Source: Scylla paramamosain (lineage: Eukaryota; Arthropoda; Malacostraca; Decapoda; Portunidae). From it: DNA of 64,000 bases. Numbering within the stretch: position 1 is the stretch's first letter; each line of letters opens with the position of its first letter. The notes below the pieces were generated by a model. The model did not search any database, was not told where the DNA came from, and saw only the letters and a program-made list of their open reading frames with translations. The stretch is taken from assembly GCF_035594125.1 (NCBI RefSeq), contig NC_087173.1:18130223-18194222 (forward strand), given 5' to 3'. This document shows, in pieces, positions 1 to 12,922 of the stretch. The position numbers and the translations under genes were made by a program.

Positions 1-200
1 ATGGCTCGCATCCTGAAAACATCCTTCAAGACCCCAGTAGCTTCCAGTGGACCCAATTAAACTATCCGTTGAGTCTTGATGTCTTTGCTTTAGCTTTCGG
101 TAGAACTTGCAAACACCAATAACTTCAACTGGAATCATGGAAACACCCTTGAAGATCCCAATAGCTTCCAGTAGAGTCCCTTGCAAGTCGTGGAGATGAC
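1..200. repeat. Degenerate internal fragment of MITE family B
   Basis: Two related blocks lie about 100 bases apart. Each has an aaca-c-cctt-aaga core followed by agcttccagt. They resemble the internal part of the dispersed family-B element seen at 3262, 7450, 18858, 26505 and 37419 (aaacacccttaaaaa...). No termini are visible, so this is a weak assignment by similarity only. Confidence 0.35.
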
Positions 201-299
201 GCCGTGGAAACGTTCGGGAACCCTGCCTTTGTTACGCTCATTGTATTAACATTTTATTGCGAGATGGCGGGAGTTTTATGTCGACTGGGCCTGCGTGTA

Positions 300-1000
300 T
301 ACCAGGTTCCATGCCTCCCTCCCTCCTCTCTCCCTTGCCTCTCCCTGTCTGCCTCCCTCCCTCCCTCACTCCTCGCGTCCCTTCCTCCGCCAGACAGCCG
401 AGCAATCTCAGGGTCTTCATTTCTGAGTGGTTTTATTTCATCGCCCTTCCCTCCTCCCTCCTTGCCTTCCTTCTTCTTCTTCTTCTTCTTCTTCTTCTTC
501 TTCTTCTTCTTCTTCTTCTTCTTCTTCTTCTTCTTCTTCGTTGTTTTCTTCATAGTCTTGCTGTTCCAGAGAGGTCAGTTAGCTCCTCCCCTTTTTCCTC
601 CACTTTCTTTCTCTCATCAACAGTCTTTCCTACTTTTTTCCTTCCTTCCTTACTTCGTTCCTTCCTTCCTTCCTTCCTTCCTTCCTTCCTTCCTTCCTTC
701 CTTCCTTCTCTTTTTTGTTTTTCTTCGTTTCCTTTCCATCGTTCCCTACTATCTTTTTTCTTTCTCTGTCCCTCCTTCATTCCTTCCTTCCTTCCTTCCT
801 TCCTTCCTTCCTTCCTTCCTTCCTTCCTTCCTTCACTGACTCCTATGTGATCATTTAATTTTATCCTTCCTTCATTCTTTCCTATTCCCTTTCCTGCTTC
901 ATCCCTACTTACTTTTCTTCCTTGCTTCCTTCCTTCCTTCCTTCCTTCCTTCCTTCCTTCCTTCCTTCCTTCCTTCCTTCCTTCTTTCTTTCCTCCCTTC
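300..1000. repeat. Pyrimidine-rich tract with TTC and TTCC microsatellites
   Basis: Almost uninterrupted C/T on the + strand. It contains a TTC array (about 469-538) and three TTCC arrays (about 641-708, 780-833 and 921-983). The open frames here encode only Ser/Phe/Leu/Pro or Lys/Glu/Gly runs dictated by the repeat period. No gene is supported. Confidence 0.9.
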
Positions 1001-1095
1001 ACTCGAATACTTAGTGGGACAACCTTTCTTATCCTTCTTTCATCTTCCTTCACACCTCTCCTTGTTTTTCCTCTTCCACTCTTTTCTTCCTGAAC

Positions 1096-1349
<254 letters not shown>

Positions 1350-1587
1350 GAGGCAAAAAAATAACAAGGGATCCCAGCAGATTGCCATATCAGACACTAA
1401 CTCCCATACAAGACTTTGCTGGTGTATGGGCCTCGTTTTTTGCACGTCTGGGGAACAAGAGAAGGTTGAGTGTCGTGACTGGCGAGGACTGGCGGGAGGA
1501 AGGCGAGAAGAGGCGTGAGGAAATTATTTTGAACTCCACAGACTCGAGGGAATCAAACTAGGGCTGAAGAGGTCTCGCCTTGGGGCA

Positions 1588-1591
<4 letters not shown>

Positions 1592-1658
<67 letters not shown>
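1592..1658. repeat. (CT)n microsatellite
   Basis: Pure CT dinucleotide run just upstream of the TATA-like site at 1781. Confidence 0.95.
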
Positions 1659-1659
<1 letters not shown>

Positions 1660-1780
1660 AACTCCTCATTCGTATGCACTCACATGCTATACAAGGTTAT
1701 TTTCGAGTCTGACCCTGGAAAAATGAGACCCCGGCGTATTGATGGCGTCAGGGCGAGGCGGCTGCGGTGGTGGCTTGTTC

Positions 1781-1789
1781 TATAAATAG
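1781..1789 (+). promoter_or_regulatory. TATA-box-like motif, possible core promoter
   Basis: TATAAATAG lies in a GC-rich stretch that is unlike the repeats around it. Thirty-nine bases downstream are two adjacent ATG codons (1820 and 1823). They open a short frame that reaches a GTGAGT donor-like site at 1910. This could be the first exon of a + strand gene, perhaps the one carrying the basic exons at 11320 and 13212. Nothing in the peptide is recognisable, and the link is inference only. Confidence 0.25.
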
Positions 1790-2249
1790 CCGGCGCCCTC
1801 AACCTTCCTCCCGGGTCGGATGATGAAGCTTTTTGCCGCGGTGGTGGTGCAGGACTCGCCTCGTCTCGTCTCGTGGTGTCAGAAAGCGGAAAACAGAGGA
1901 GCAGAGGGAGTGAGTGTTGCGCCCTCCTGCTGCCCTTCGGCCCTCCTCCGCTCCCCAACTAACGCCCCATTTTTCTTTCTCATACGTTTTCTTTCCCTTC
2001 GGCGTCTCAGCTCAGTAGGTGCTATTGACAAAACGCTAGCCTGCTATAAGCCTGAGTGATAAAAGACGTAAAATTGTGTGTCAGTTTATTATTAACATTA
2101 TTATTTTTACCTGATGATTAACACTTGTGCTGTCAAAATATTTCACCAGTTTGCTTTCTTTCTTTCTTTCTTTCTTTCTTTTTTTTTTTTTTGTGTGTGT
2201 GTGTGTGTGCGCATTTCTTATACTAGGTTAGAGTTTTTCTCAAAAGTAC

Positions 2250-2600
2250 GTTTCGCAGGACAGTCCAAGAGATGACTGCACACGTTCTGAACCACCTCTG
2301 CGCCGCACCTACATTACATTCAAAAGCCTCTGGTTGATATTACACGTAGGGGTTTTATTTATTTATTTTTTTTATGGTTCTAGTGACAGATTACCAAGAT
2401 TTCTACATTTAAAAGGCTCTATTTAAAGTTACTCGGATTTTTTAAGGTTGTTTTTCGTATTGTTCTAGTGACAGATTAACAAGATTTCTACATTCACAAG
2501 GCTCTATTGAAGTTACATGGTTTTTAAAGATGTGTTTTTATGGTTCTGGTGACAGATTAACAAGATTTGTACGCTATTAACTGGAGAAACACTCTTTACA
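2250..2600 (-). mobile_element. MITE family B, degenerate antisense copy
   Basis: The family-B diagnostic end (AGGTGCGGCGCAGA in sense) appears here in antisense at about 2297-2310. It is followed by three repeats of a ~70-base block with the core gttctagtgacagattaaca. The block matches the tgttaatctgtcactagaac core of other copies read in reverse. The far terminus is not clear. Confidence 0.55.
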
Positions 2601-2672
2601 ACCTGACTGATCATCTCTGCAGCCTTTGGAAATGTGAAATGAATGAAAGTCTTAAGCGTTTCAAAATACCCT

Positions 2673-2675
<3 letters not shown>

Positions 2676-2757
<82 letters not shown>
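2676..2757. repeat. (CT)n microsatellite
   Basis: Pure CT run of about 82 bases, paired in antisense with the GA run that starts at 2883. Confidence 0.95.
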
Positions 2758-2760
<3 letters not shown>

Positions 2761-2882
2761 AACCTGTTGTGCGGCACGGACAGGCCCGCGGTTCTCTACT
2801 TGCTGGAATGCATTCACAGATGAAATGCAATACGATAATGTTTTCTTGGAGTCATGGCCGGAGTGCGGGTTGTTTTTGCTGC

Positions 2883-3056
<174 letters not shown>

Positions 3057-3261
3057 AAACATTTCATACTCATTCCCACACGGCCGCCATTTCACCAGCA
3101 AACCTATGAGGGCGTGTCCCCGTGTCCCGCTAAGGCTGCAGCAAAACTTAATTCTTCCTTCCTGCCTGCCCCGCCCCGCGCCGCTCAGCCCTCGCCTTTC
3201 CAGTGCTCGCCTTACACTGGGAAGCAGCTCGCTCGCCACGTTGAATATCTCGCTTCTTGGC

Positions 3262-3478
3262 CAGCTCTCTGAAACGCTCCGCTGTCTCACCACGACTATT
3301 TTCAAAGGCCACAGAGATGATTAGCCGGGTTTTCAAGAGTGTTTCTCCTGGTCATAATGTCAAAATGTTGTTAATCTGTCAATACCACCTTATAAACACC
3401 CTTAAAAATCCGTTTGATATCAAGTAGTGGAGCCTCTTGAAAGGAGTCGAGGTGCGGCGCAGGAGTGTTTCAGAGTTT
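3262..3478 (+). mobile_element. MITE family B, near-complete copy
   Basis: Starts with ctctgaaacgctccgctgtc, continues through the conserved accacgactattttcaaagg and gattagccgggttttcaaga blocks, and ends with gaggtgcggcgcaggagtgt and ttcagag. The ends form an imperfect inverted repeat (gaaacgc versus gtgtttc). Its right end abuts the 5S rRNA-like fragment at 3479. Confidence 0.65.
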
Positions 3479-3562
3479 GGTTCCTTGTCCGATCAGCGAG
3501 GTTAAGCAACGGTGGGTCTGGTTAGTACTTGGATGGGTGGCCGGGGAAAGCACCGCGCTGGC
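3479..3562 (+). pseudogene. 5S rRNA-derived fragment
   Basis: About 84 bases align to the central and 3' part of eukaryotic 5S rRNA. The blocks are tgtccgatca, gaggttaagcaacg, ggttagtacttggatgggtg and gccgggga-agcaccgcg. The A-box-like, intermediate and C-box-like parts of the internal promoter are all recognisable. The first ~30 bases of 5S are missing, and changes such as gtgggtct fall in normally conserved positions, so this is a pseudogene or the head of a 5S-derived SINE. A functional 5S gene is unlikely. Confidence 0.75.
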
Positions 3563-3624
3563 CACCTGTCCGCTCCAGCCGCGAGGAGAGGCGTAGATGG
3601 TGAGGGATTGTGCTGTTGCCCTCC

Positions 3625-3669
3625 TCCTCCTCCCCCTCCTCCTCCTCCTCTTTCTCCTCCTCCTCCTCA
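3625..3669. repeat. CTC-rich trinucleotide repeat
   Basis: Imperfect CTC run just downstream of the 5S fragment. It gives a Pro/Leu open frame of no significance. Confidence 0.7.
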
Positions 3670-3990
3670 GTACCGTAACAGGACCGAAGGACACAGGCGA
3701 GGCATATTCGAAGTGGTCGGTGAAATTATACCTTCCTCTTCTTAAGTTATGCGAATATTACCTGGATTTGCATTGAAAAACATTCGCACCAGGGACCGGC
3801 CGTTTATTTATTTACATACCTATTTCCCTCCCGCCAATTGGAGGCTGGGAGAGTGCGCGTGGGTCCCTGCCGCTGGTGAGTACTGCGCACATTAAGGGAG
3901 GGAGAGGGTGGTCACTGGCGCCTCCCTTCCCCTTATTGAGAAACGCATGAGGGAAAGGGACGATAGGAGGGAGAGGGAAGGCGGAGTGTG

Positions 3991-3991
<1 letters not shown>

Positions 3992-4070
<79 letters not shown>

Positions 4071-4190
4071 TCTTCTTCTTCTTCTTCTTCTTCTTCTTCT
4101 TCTTCTGTGAGTTGAGTGAGTTGTTGGTTGGAAGTGTAGTCTCTTCTTCTTCTTCTTCTTCTTCTTCTTCTTCTTCTTCTTCTTCTTCTT

Positions 4191-4221
<31 letters not shown>

Positions 4222-4286
4222 ATAAATAGGGAGAAGTATACCTCTTATATTTTACACACTGACGCGGAACAAAAAGTAATAATAAT

Positions 4287-4320
<34 letters not shown>
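3992..4320. repeat. Compound microsatellite (CT)n - (TTC)n - (TTC)n - (AAC)n
   Basis: CT (about 3992-4068) runs straight into TTC (about 4070-4106). A 35-base unique spacer follows, then TTC (about 4140-4220). After ~55 bases comes an AAC run (about 4281-4318). Confidence 0.95.
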
Positions 4321-4828
4321 AAATATAAAGACAGGAATTTGCTCTCATTTTCCTCCCCGTTTTCAGACAGACACAACAACAATATAAAAGCGATGAATGT
4401 GCTGATTTCTCACCCTTTACTGACTGACAAATAGAAAGAGAGAGAGAAAAAAAGATTAATAAAGATCTCTCGTTTTCTTTTTCTCTCTTTTTCACCACTT
4501 ACTGATACAGATGACCATTGTCTCCTCTCTTTCGTCCCTTTCACTGGCAAACCCATGAAAGTTTCTCCCTGTTTCCGTTAAAGAATATTGAGAGGGAGAA
4601 GTTTCTGTATTTCCCTCCCTTTGCTCCCAGACTCGTATAAAAGGGAGAATAAAGGAGAAATCAGCCCATTTTTCTCTCCCTTCACCAGCAGACAAGGGAG
4701 GAAATATAGTGAAATAAAATAAATGCCAGAATACTTGTTTATTACGTTATTGAGAAGCGCCTGAGATGAGAAGAGTAATAAATGAAATATAATTAAAGAA
4801 GAAGAAAAGTTATATGATTATTAGTGGT

Positions 4829-5035
<207 letters not shown>

Positions 5036-5180
5036 TTTGCCGACAGACACGTGAAAAGGATGTTCCTGAAAAAAGAGGGAAGAAAAAGCTACTTATTATT
5101 GAAAACACGTCAAGAGACAGAGACACAGAGAAAGAAAGTTACCTGTTTATTATGACACTCCCTGAAAACACGTGATGAAA

Positions 5181-5460
<280 letters not shown>

Positions 5461-5485
5461 TTGTCAAGACGAGGTGCTGAGACGC

Positions 5486-5703
5486 TTAACCCTTTGACTG
5501 CCCCTTGGTACACCTTTCCCCAATTACCAATCACTCTGAGACATCTTTACTTGTTCTTCAGCCACGTCCAATCTTTAAACTGGGAGGAAAGTGAAAAATG
5601 TATTCTTTTTTTTTTATCGCTAACTTTCTTGTTGATGCTTAGAAAGACTTCACGCATTGCTTCTGCTGCTGCTAATTGTTTCGTGTCGCAGTGAAAGGAG
5701 TAA
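5486..5703 (+). mobile_element. piggyBac-like MITE (TTAA / CCCTTTGACTGC)
   Basis: TTAA is followed by CCCTTTGACTGC. The element ends about 210 bases later in GTCGCAGTGAAAGGAG, with GTAA where TTAA is expected. The body matches the copies at 33308 and 57302, with shared blocks attaccaatcactctgagac and aattgtttcgtgtcgcagtg. TTAA target sites and CCY termini are the hallmark of piggyBac. No coding capacity remains. Confidence 0.7.
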
Positions 5704-5883
5704 GAATACGAACCAGAGGATTTCGTATTCGCACTTGAAAAGATAGATGGATAAACAGAAAGCTACTTATTACTCATAATGAAAAAAAAGGTAAAAAAAA
5801 AGTATGTGAAAGTAAAACAAAATAAATAAATAAATAACAAAAGTAAATGAGAAAAAAATGAAATGAGAAAAGTAAAAGTAAAT

Positions 5884-5989
<106 letters not shown>

Positions 5990-6324
5990 CAAGTGCCAAA
6001 TAGTGAAAGGGTTAAATAACATCAATAACATCAAGAAAGAAGGTTTTTCATACTTTTCCTGCAAGTTTTGTGGCTAACGTAAAAGAATTAATGGAAAGTT
6101 GCAATTATTTTCTTTTAATAACTAATAAGTACAAAAAAAAACATCCGGAAAATATAATTCTTTTCCTTAGTAACCGATCTTAGTAACTTTCTTTTTCTCA
6201 ATGGGAGGCAGCGAAAGGTTATTTAGAGGGTGGCATTATTTATTTATTTATTCATTTTATTCATCTTTTTTTTCTTCGGATCCGTATGAAGTTTGGTATG
6301 CATGTGTGTTTGTGTCTTGTTTAT

Positions 6325-6420
6325 GGACCGGCATCTCAGTGGGCTTTTCTTCTTTTTTTTTTTTTTTCATTGGATTTTGTTGTCCTTGGCTGGTGTCTCT
6401 CCTACATTTAAAAAAAAAAA
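6325..6420 (-). repeat. Dispersed repeat family A, antisense
   Basis: In sense orientation the family runs from a gag-ggcactggccaagg end, through an A-rich middle, to a ggcccactgaggtgccagtc end. This copy shows ggcatctcagtgggctttt and ccttggctggtgtctctcc in antisense, with the A-rich part expanded. Confidence 0.6.
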
Positions 6421-6465
6421 AAATTAAATCATAAAATCCCCAGGTTTCATTCAAATCATTAGTTT

Positions 6466-6569
<104 letters not shown>

Positions 6570-6936
6570 AGCACACCAAACACTGCAAAATAGAACATTC
6601 TTCTTTTTTTTCAGTTTCTCGATAATTTCTTACGCAACCCAATACTTAAAAACACAAAGAAGAGAATTATTACCACTTTCCCTGAACCACTAACTTGTCA
6701 AGGTAAAAAAAAAAAAAAATGTTAGATTACAATTTTCTTTAACCCTTTACTCCCACAGCTTCCTCTCAGCTTGATGTTATTGCCTTGTGTAAGTTTAGGT
6801 GGGGGTTTTGAAAGATAACACTCATAGCAAAAGGGTTCATTGAATACCTATTTTTTTATTTATTTATTTATTTTTTTTTTTTCAGTACGTGTTGCTTAAT
6901 TTTTTGAGGAGTAAACTTGTGTAGGGTTGCTGAAAA

Positions 6937-6937
6937 A

Positions 6938-6971
<34 letters not shown>
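6937..6971. repeat. (AAAT)n microsatellite
   Basis: Tetranucleotide AAAT run of eight to nine units. Confidence 0.9.
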
Positions 6972-6972
<1 letters not shown>

Positions 6973-7449
6973 ACTAGCTACATGTGCCATCACCATTCAA
7001 AGGGTTAAGTAGGCAAGACATCAAGAAAATCAACAAAAAAAAAAATAGTCTTTCATCCTTTCCCTGAGCAACTTAAAGGTCAAGAATAAAGAAAAAAAAA
7101 TAGTTACAACTCCCGTAATTAACTACCACATCAAGAAAATTAAGGAAAAATCGAATATTCCTTTCCCTAAATGACTAACACGTGAAAATATAAAGAAAAC
7201 TTAGTCATTCCTTTACTTAAATAACTAACGCATAAAAAAAACAATCCAGATCTTATTCTTCAACAGCTCCCGTTAAGAAAAAAGAAAGAAAGAAAGAAGG
7301 AAAGGTGGCATAGTAACTTTTCCCAATCCAGCACGTGAATAAAGAAACACAAGGACACTGGAGGAGAAAGTTAGGAGCAGGTGAAGAAGAGTAAGAATAA
7401 CGAGAGGACAGGTGGTAATTAGGGGAGAGAAAGACGAGGTTATTACAAA

Positions 7450-8205
7450 GGCCCCGGATTATGAAATGTTTTGCTCTCTCACCGCGACTGTTTTCAAAGG
7501 CCACAGCGATGATTAGCCGGGTTCTCAAGAGTGTTTCTCCTGTCAGTACTGTAGAAATCTTGATAATTTGTCACTAGAAGCATAAAAAAAACACCTGTAG
7601 AAACCCGTTACACTCCACCACGACTGTTTTCAAAGGCCACAGCGATGATTAGCCGGGTTCTCAAGAGTGGTTCTCCTGTCAGTACTGTAGAAATCTTGAT
7701 GATCTGTCACTAGAAGCATAAAAAACACCTGTAGAAACCCATTACACTCCACCACGACTGTTTTCAAAGGCCATAGAGATGATTAACCGGGTTCTCAATA
7801 GTGCTTCTCCTGTCAATAATGTAGAAATCTTGATCATCTGTCACTAGAACCATAAAAACACCATTAAAATCCTTACAACCATTTTCAAAGATCACAGCAA
7901 TTATTACCTGGGTTCTCAAGAGTGACTTTCCTGTTAATGTTGAAGAAATCTTGATAATCTCTCACTAAAACCCATAAAAATACCATTATAAAACCGTGCC
8001 ACTTTACCAAGATTATTTTCAAAGGCTTCAGAAATCATTAGCCGGGTTCTCAAGAGTGTTTCTCCTGTTAATAATGTACAAGTCTTGTTTACGAGTATGT
8101 TTCACCAGAAGCATAAAAAACATCTTTAAAAACCCGTGTATTTTCAACTAGAGCTTTTTGAATGTAGTGAAGATGCGGCGCAGAAGTGTTTCAGAATACG
8201 GCCCA
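7450..8205 (+). mobile_element. MITE family B with tandemly amplified core
   Basis: The left end (ccggattatgaaatgttttg) and right end (gcggcgcagaagtgtttcag, then aatacggcc) match the normal family termini. Instead of one ~200-base body there are five units of about 130 bases between them. Each carries ttttcaaaggccacagcgat, agccgggttctcaagagtg, ctgt-a-tac-gtagaaatct and gtcactagaagcataaaa. Unit starts fall near 7485, 7618, 7750, 7878 and 8005. Divergence rises from left to right, and the first three units are nearly identical. Confidence 0.75.
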
Positions 8206-8249
8206 AGATGCAGTGACAGATTCATTGCTACTAACTAATGCTAATAATA

Positions 8250-8250
8250 C

Positions 8251-8298
<48 letters not shown>
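8250..8298. repeat. (AAT)n microsatellite
   Basis: Trinucleotide AAT run of about 16 units. Confidence 0.95.
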
Positions 8299-8344
8299 TC
8301 CTTCTGTATTGTAATGATAGAGCTGTCATCTTAACATTTGCTGT

Positions 8345-8752
8345 TAGGGAAGGAAAGGAGGAGAAAAAAAAGAAAGGAAGGGAGGAGACTGGGAAGGAAG
8401 GGAGGGGAGAGAAAGGGAAAGAAGGAAGGGAAGGGAAAAGGAAGGGAGGGATGAGGAAAGGAAAGGAGGGAAGGAAGGGAAAAGGAAGAAAGAGTGGAGA
8501 GGAAAGGAAGAAAGGGAGATAAAAGATATGAAGGAAGGGAGAGAAAAAAAAAGAAAGGGAGGGGAGAAAGAAAAAAGAAAGAAGGGAAGGAAGAGAAAAG
8601 GAAGGAAGGGAGGGAAGAGAAAAGGAAGGGAGGGAGGGAGGGAAGAGAAAAAGAAAGGAAGAGAGGGGAGAGAAAAGGAAGGAAGGAAGGGAGGAGAGAA
8701 AAGGAAGGGAGAAAAAAGATAGGAAGGAAGGAGATGAAGGAGAGATGAGCAG
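8345..8752. repeat. Purine-rich GGAAGG tract
   Basis: About 400 bases that are almost purely A/G on the + strand, built from degenerate GGAAGG/GAAGGAAGG units. Several overlapping open frames exist on both strands because stop codons are rare in such sequence. None has a biased or recognisable protein content. Confidence 0.9.
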
Positions 8753-8886
8753 AGGCGAAAAATAAATAAATAAATAGGGATTGTAGATAAAAACGAGCCA
8801 ATAAGAATAAAAATAAGAGGAAAATCGAGAAAACAAGAAAAAAGCAAAAAAAAAATAAATAAAGGAATAAAGAGGAAATAATTGAT

Positions 8887-9169
<283 letters not shown>

Positions 9170-9319
9170 ACACCTTCGTGATCCTCTTTTATTTATAACA
9201 GATGTAGTTTAAATGTGTTTCCTGTTTGTATTATTACTGTAGAAAGTGTAGTGTTAATTATTTTTTCCCTTTTAGTTATGTGGAGCGATCAAACTAATCT
9301 TGTACACTTTTTAATCTTT

Positions 9320-10021
9320 CTTTTTTTTCTTTTTCCTTTCTTTTTTTTTATCTATAAGTTTCGATCTTGTCTATTTATTTGTTTATTTTTTTTTTCTCTT
9401 TCTGCTCTTTAATCATCAGGGTCCTTCCTTCCTGTTTTTTTTCTTTCTTTCTTTCTTTCTTTCTCCTTTGTTCATTTTCATCTGTCAGCTCCTTCCTTTT
9501 TATTTTTATTTTTTTATTTCTTCGCTCAGTTTTTTTTATTTTCTTTGTTATTTTCCTTTTTTTTCCTTTTTCATTGCTCACTTTTTTCTATTTCTTTATT
9601 TCTTTGTTTTTTTTTTTTCTTTTCTTTTGTTCACTTTTCCTTTTGTTTGTTTGTTTCTTTCTTTCTTTCTTTCTTTCTTTCTTTATTTATTTATTTCTTT
9701 ATTTATTTATTTATTTACATTTCTTTATTTATTTATTTATTTCTGTCTGACTGTCTGTGTTTATTCGTTTTCTTTGTTAATTCTTTTTTTTCTGTCTTTC
9801 TTTGTTAATTTTCTTTCTTTCTTTGCTAATTTTCTTTTTTTTTCTTTATATGCAAATTTTCTTTCTCAATTTTCTTTCTTTGTTAATTTTCAGATACACA
9901 TTCTTTTCTCCATTTCTTGTGGCTCTTTTTTTTTTTGTCTTTTGAGCGATTTCTTTCTTTTCTTTTTCTTTTTTTATTCATCCCATTTTGTGTGTGTATA
10001 TATCAGCTCCTTGTCTTGTCC

Positions 10022-10076
<55 letters not shown>

Positions 10077-10790
10077 CTTTTTTTCTTTGTTCATCTTTGT
10101 TTCATCTTTTTATTGTTTTTTTTTCTCGTTTTTTTTTTTCTTTCTTTTAATTAGCTATTTTCCTGCATACAATCCCCGTGTTCTTTTTTTCCATTTTTTT
10201 TCCCCCTCTCTACTCGTCTGTTTCGCTTTTTACTCTATTAATTTTACTCTATCAATTTATCTTTATTAGTTTATTTTTTGTCATAATCCCCGTTTCTTTA
10301 CTTTTTTTCCTTTATTTTTTTTTTTTCCTCTGCTCATCTTTTTTCTCTTTTTTCTCTCTCCCGGGTCGGTTCATCTCAGTCTCCGCTACTTCCTGGAAAA
10401 AGCGTTGTTCGTTTCCTCACCTTTCTTGTTTTCCTTCCTCTGGTTCCTTTTTTTCATCATCTGCAACTCTCCCCGCTCTTTTCTTCTTCTCTTTCCTTCG
10501 ACTCTGTATTCTTCATCACCTGTTCTCTTCACCACTCCTTTGTTCCCCTTATCTCTGGTTTCGTGTTCTTTATGGTCTGTTCTTTTCATCAGTCTCTTGT
10601 TCTCTCTTCTCTCGTTCTTTATTCTTCATCGCCTGTTCTTGTTCTTTTCTCTGGTTCTGTGTTCTTCGTGGGCTGTTCTGTCAGTCTTTTCTTGTTCCCT
10701 TTCTTCTATTTTTTTTTTTTTTTTTTTTATTCTTCATCGTCTGTTTCCTTCATCATTTGCTCTCTTTAAAAGTACGTTCCAGTATCCATG
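9320..10790. repeat. T-rich low-complexity region with TTTC/TTTA arrays and a (GT)n run
   Basis: A ~1.5 kb region dominated by T with TTTC and TTTA short tandem arrays (9440-9760) and a pure GT run (about 10023-10072). 10,390-10,780 has a ttcatc-cctgttcttttc flavour and may be an old degenerate minisatellite. Long Phe-rich open frames are compositional artefacts. Confidence 0.85.
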
Positions 10791-10854
10791 ACATTCTCTC
10801 TGTACGCGTAAACTAATGAATGTACGAGTGAATGGCGGTGTTGTTATTCTGTAC

Positions 10855-10857
<3 letters not shown>

Positions 10858-10925
<68 letters not shown>
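10858..10925. repeat. (CT)n microsatellite
   Basis: Pure CT run of about 68 bases. Confidence 0.95.
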
Positions 10926-10927
<2 letters not shown>

Positions 10928-11009
10928 CACAAGCTATTTTATACAGTGCTCTGAATGCTAAAAACAAGAATCATAGCTGTAAAGGTAACGCCAGTACCAT
11001 TAACATTTT

Positions 11010-11256
11010 TTTTTTATGTAAGAGGGGCGCTGGCCAAGGACAATGAAAAGAGCGGGAAAAAAAAAAAGGCCCACCGAGATGCCAGCCTCAAAAGAAAGGT
11101 CAAAAGGATCACCTTAACTTGTAGGTTAAGTGTCTTGAAGCCTCCCTCTTAAAAATACAGAAGCAGGCACGGAGTTCCAGTGTTTACCAGAAAAAGGGAT
11201 GAATGATCGAGAATTCTGGTAAACTCTTGCATTAGAGAGATGGACAGAATAAATAG
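11010..11256 (+). repeat. Dispersed repeat family A, long copy
   Basis: Begins tgtaagaggggcgctggcca, continues through an A-rich spacer and ggcccaccgagatgccagcc. It then carries the long 3' part shared with 28,738-28,963: aagtgtcttgaagcctccct, ggcacggagttccagtgttt and ggtaaactcttgcatta. It ends just before the exon at 11320. Confidence 0.7.
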
Positions 11257-11319
11257 CCAGTACCTCGAATACTTACTTAACAATGATTGACTCCTTGTTA
11301 ACAGACTGCCTTGTTTCAG

Positions 11320-12712
11320 ACCACACCAAGCCGGACGATTGCCACAAACAACCTTTCAAGCTGAAGAAGAACAAGCAGCGCAGGAAGCAACTCGAACTTA
11401 TGAAGCAGAACGAAATCCGGCAGCAGATCCGACGCCAGCGAGTTCTCCAGGGCGTGGCTCAGGTCGCTGGCTCCTCAATCCATGACTTGAGTTTGAGCGA
11501 GAGACTGAACAGCGTGGAGCGTGGCACAAGCCGGGGCGGGGCTGTGGAGAGGGTTGGCAGCCGGAAAAGCGCAACTGTCGATGAAGATTCAAGCAACGAT
11601 AAGAGGAAGAAGAGGAAGCGAAGGAGGAGACGACGAAGTAAGTTATGATTCGCTCTTTCTCGCTCTTTCTTTCTTAATTCCACGTGGATTTTGATGTCTT
11701 TTTCTCGACTTCATTTTTGGCAAGGTGTCTTATTGGGAGATGTGTTAAGGTTCTCAAGGGTGTTTTAGTGATTCTGCTGATAGTTTAGCAGGCTGTTGTA
11801 GTTTCTCAGGCGTGTTTTCTTGATTGTATTGGCAGTTTAATAGTTTTTTTTTTGGGGGGGGTTTCAAATGTGCTTTCTTGTTTCTAGTGGCAGTTTAATA
11901 GGCCTTGTGAAAGTTATTGGAGTGTTTAATGGTGTTTTCGTGATTCTAGTGACAGTTAAGTAGACGCGTGGAAGTTATGAGCGTTTTTAAGTGTTTTTAT
12001 GATTCTAGTGACAGTTTAATAGGTGTTGTGAAAGTTATTGTAGTTTTCAAGTGTTTTCGTGTTTCTGGTGGCAGTTTAATTGGCGGCTGAGGAACTTGTT
12101 TAGGATTTTCAAATGTGTTCTCATAATTCTGGCAATAACTTAAAAGGCGCCATTGGAAGCTGCTGTTGGCATTTTCAAGACTATTTTCACGATTCTAGTA
12201 ATAATTTAACAGGGTGTAATTAATTTTATTTTTATGTGTATTCATCCATTTCTTTATTTATTTAATGAGTGTGTGTGTGTGTGTGTGTGTGTTCAGGGTT
12301 TTAGTAACAGCTCAAGTAAAATGATGTGGTATTAATAAACAGAAGGCCAGCATGAGAACCTGGCCTTTGACAAAAGTTCCAGAGAGAGAGAGAGAGAGAG
12401 AGAAAATAAATAAATAAATGAATAAATAAATAAATAATATAATATAATCCCACATCACATCGTCTGTATATTCATTTATTCCTGATTTGTTCGTCGTCGT
12501 GGAATTCAATAGCGCTGCTCCTTTTTTTTTTTTCTTCTTCTTCTTTATTTATTCGTTTTCTTTGACTCAAGTTATTTACTCGAGCGAAATCTGATCCGAT
12601 CCTGTATAAGATGTGTCAGGGAGGTGGAGCTGTCTTGCACGGAGAGACCATAGATAGATTTACCATTTTCATTATTCCCTCCATTCCCACTACACGTTTC
12701 TTCTCTGACCAA

Positions 12713-12788
<76 letters not shown>

Positions 12789-12830
12789 TTTTATTGGTCC
12801 TTTTTTTCCAGTTTATACTTTTATTATTTA

Positions 12831-12922
<92 letters not shown>

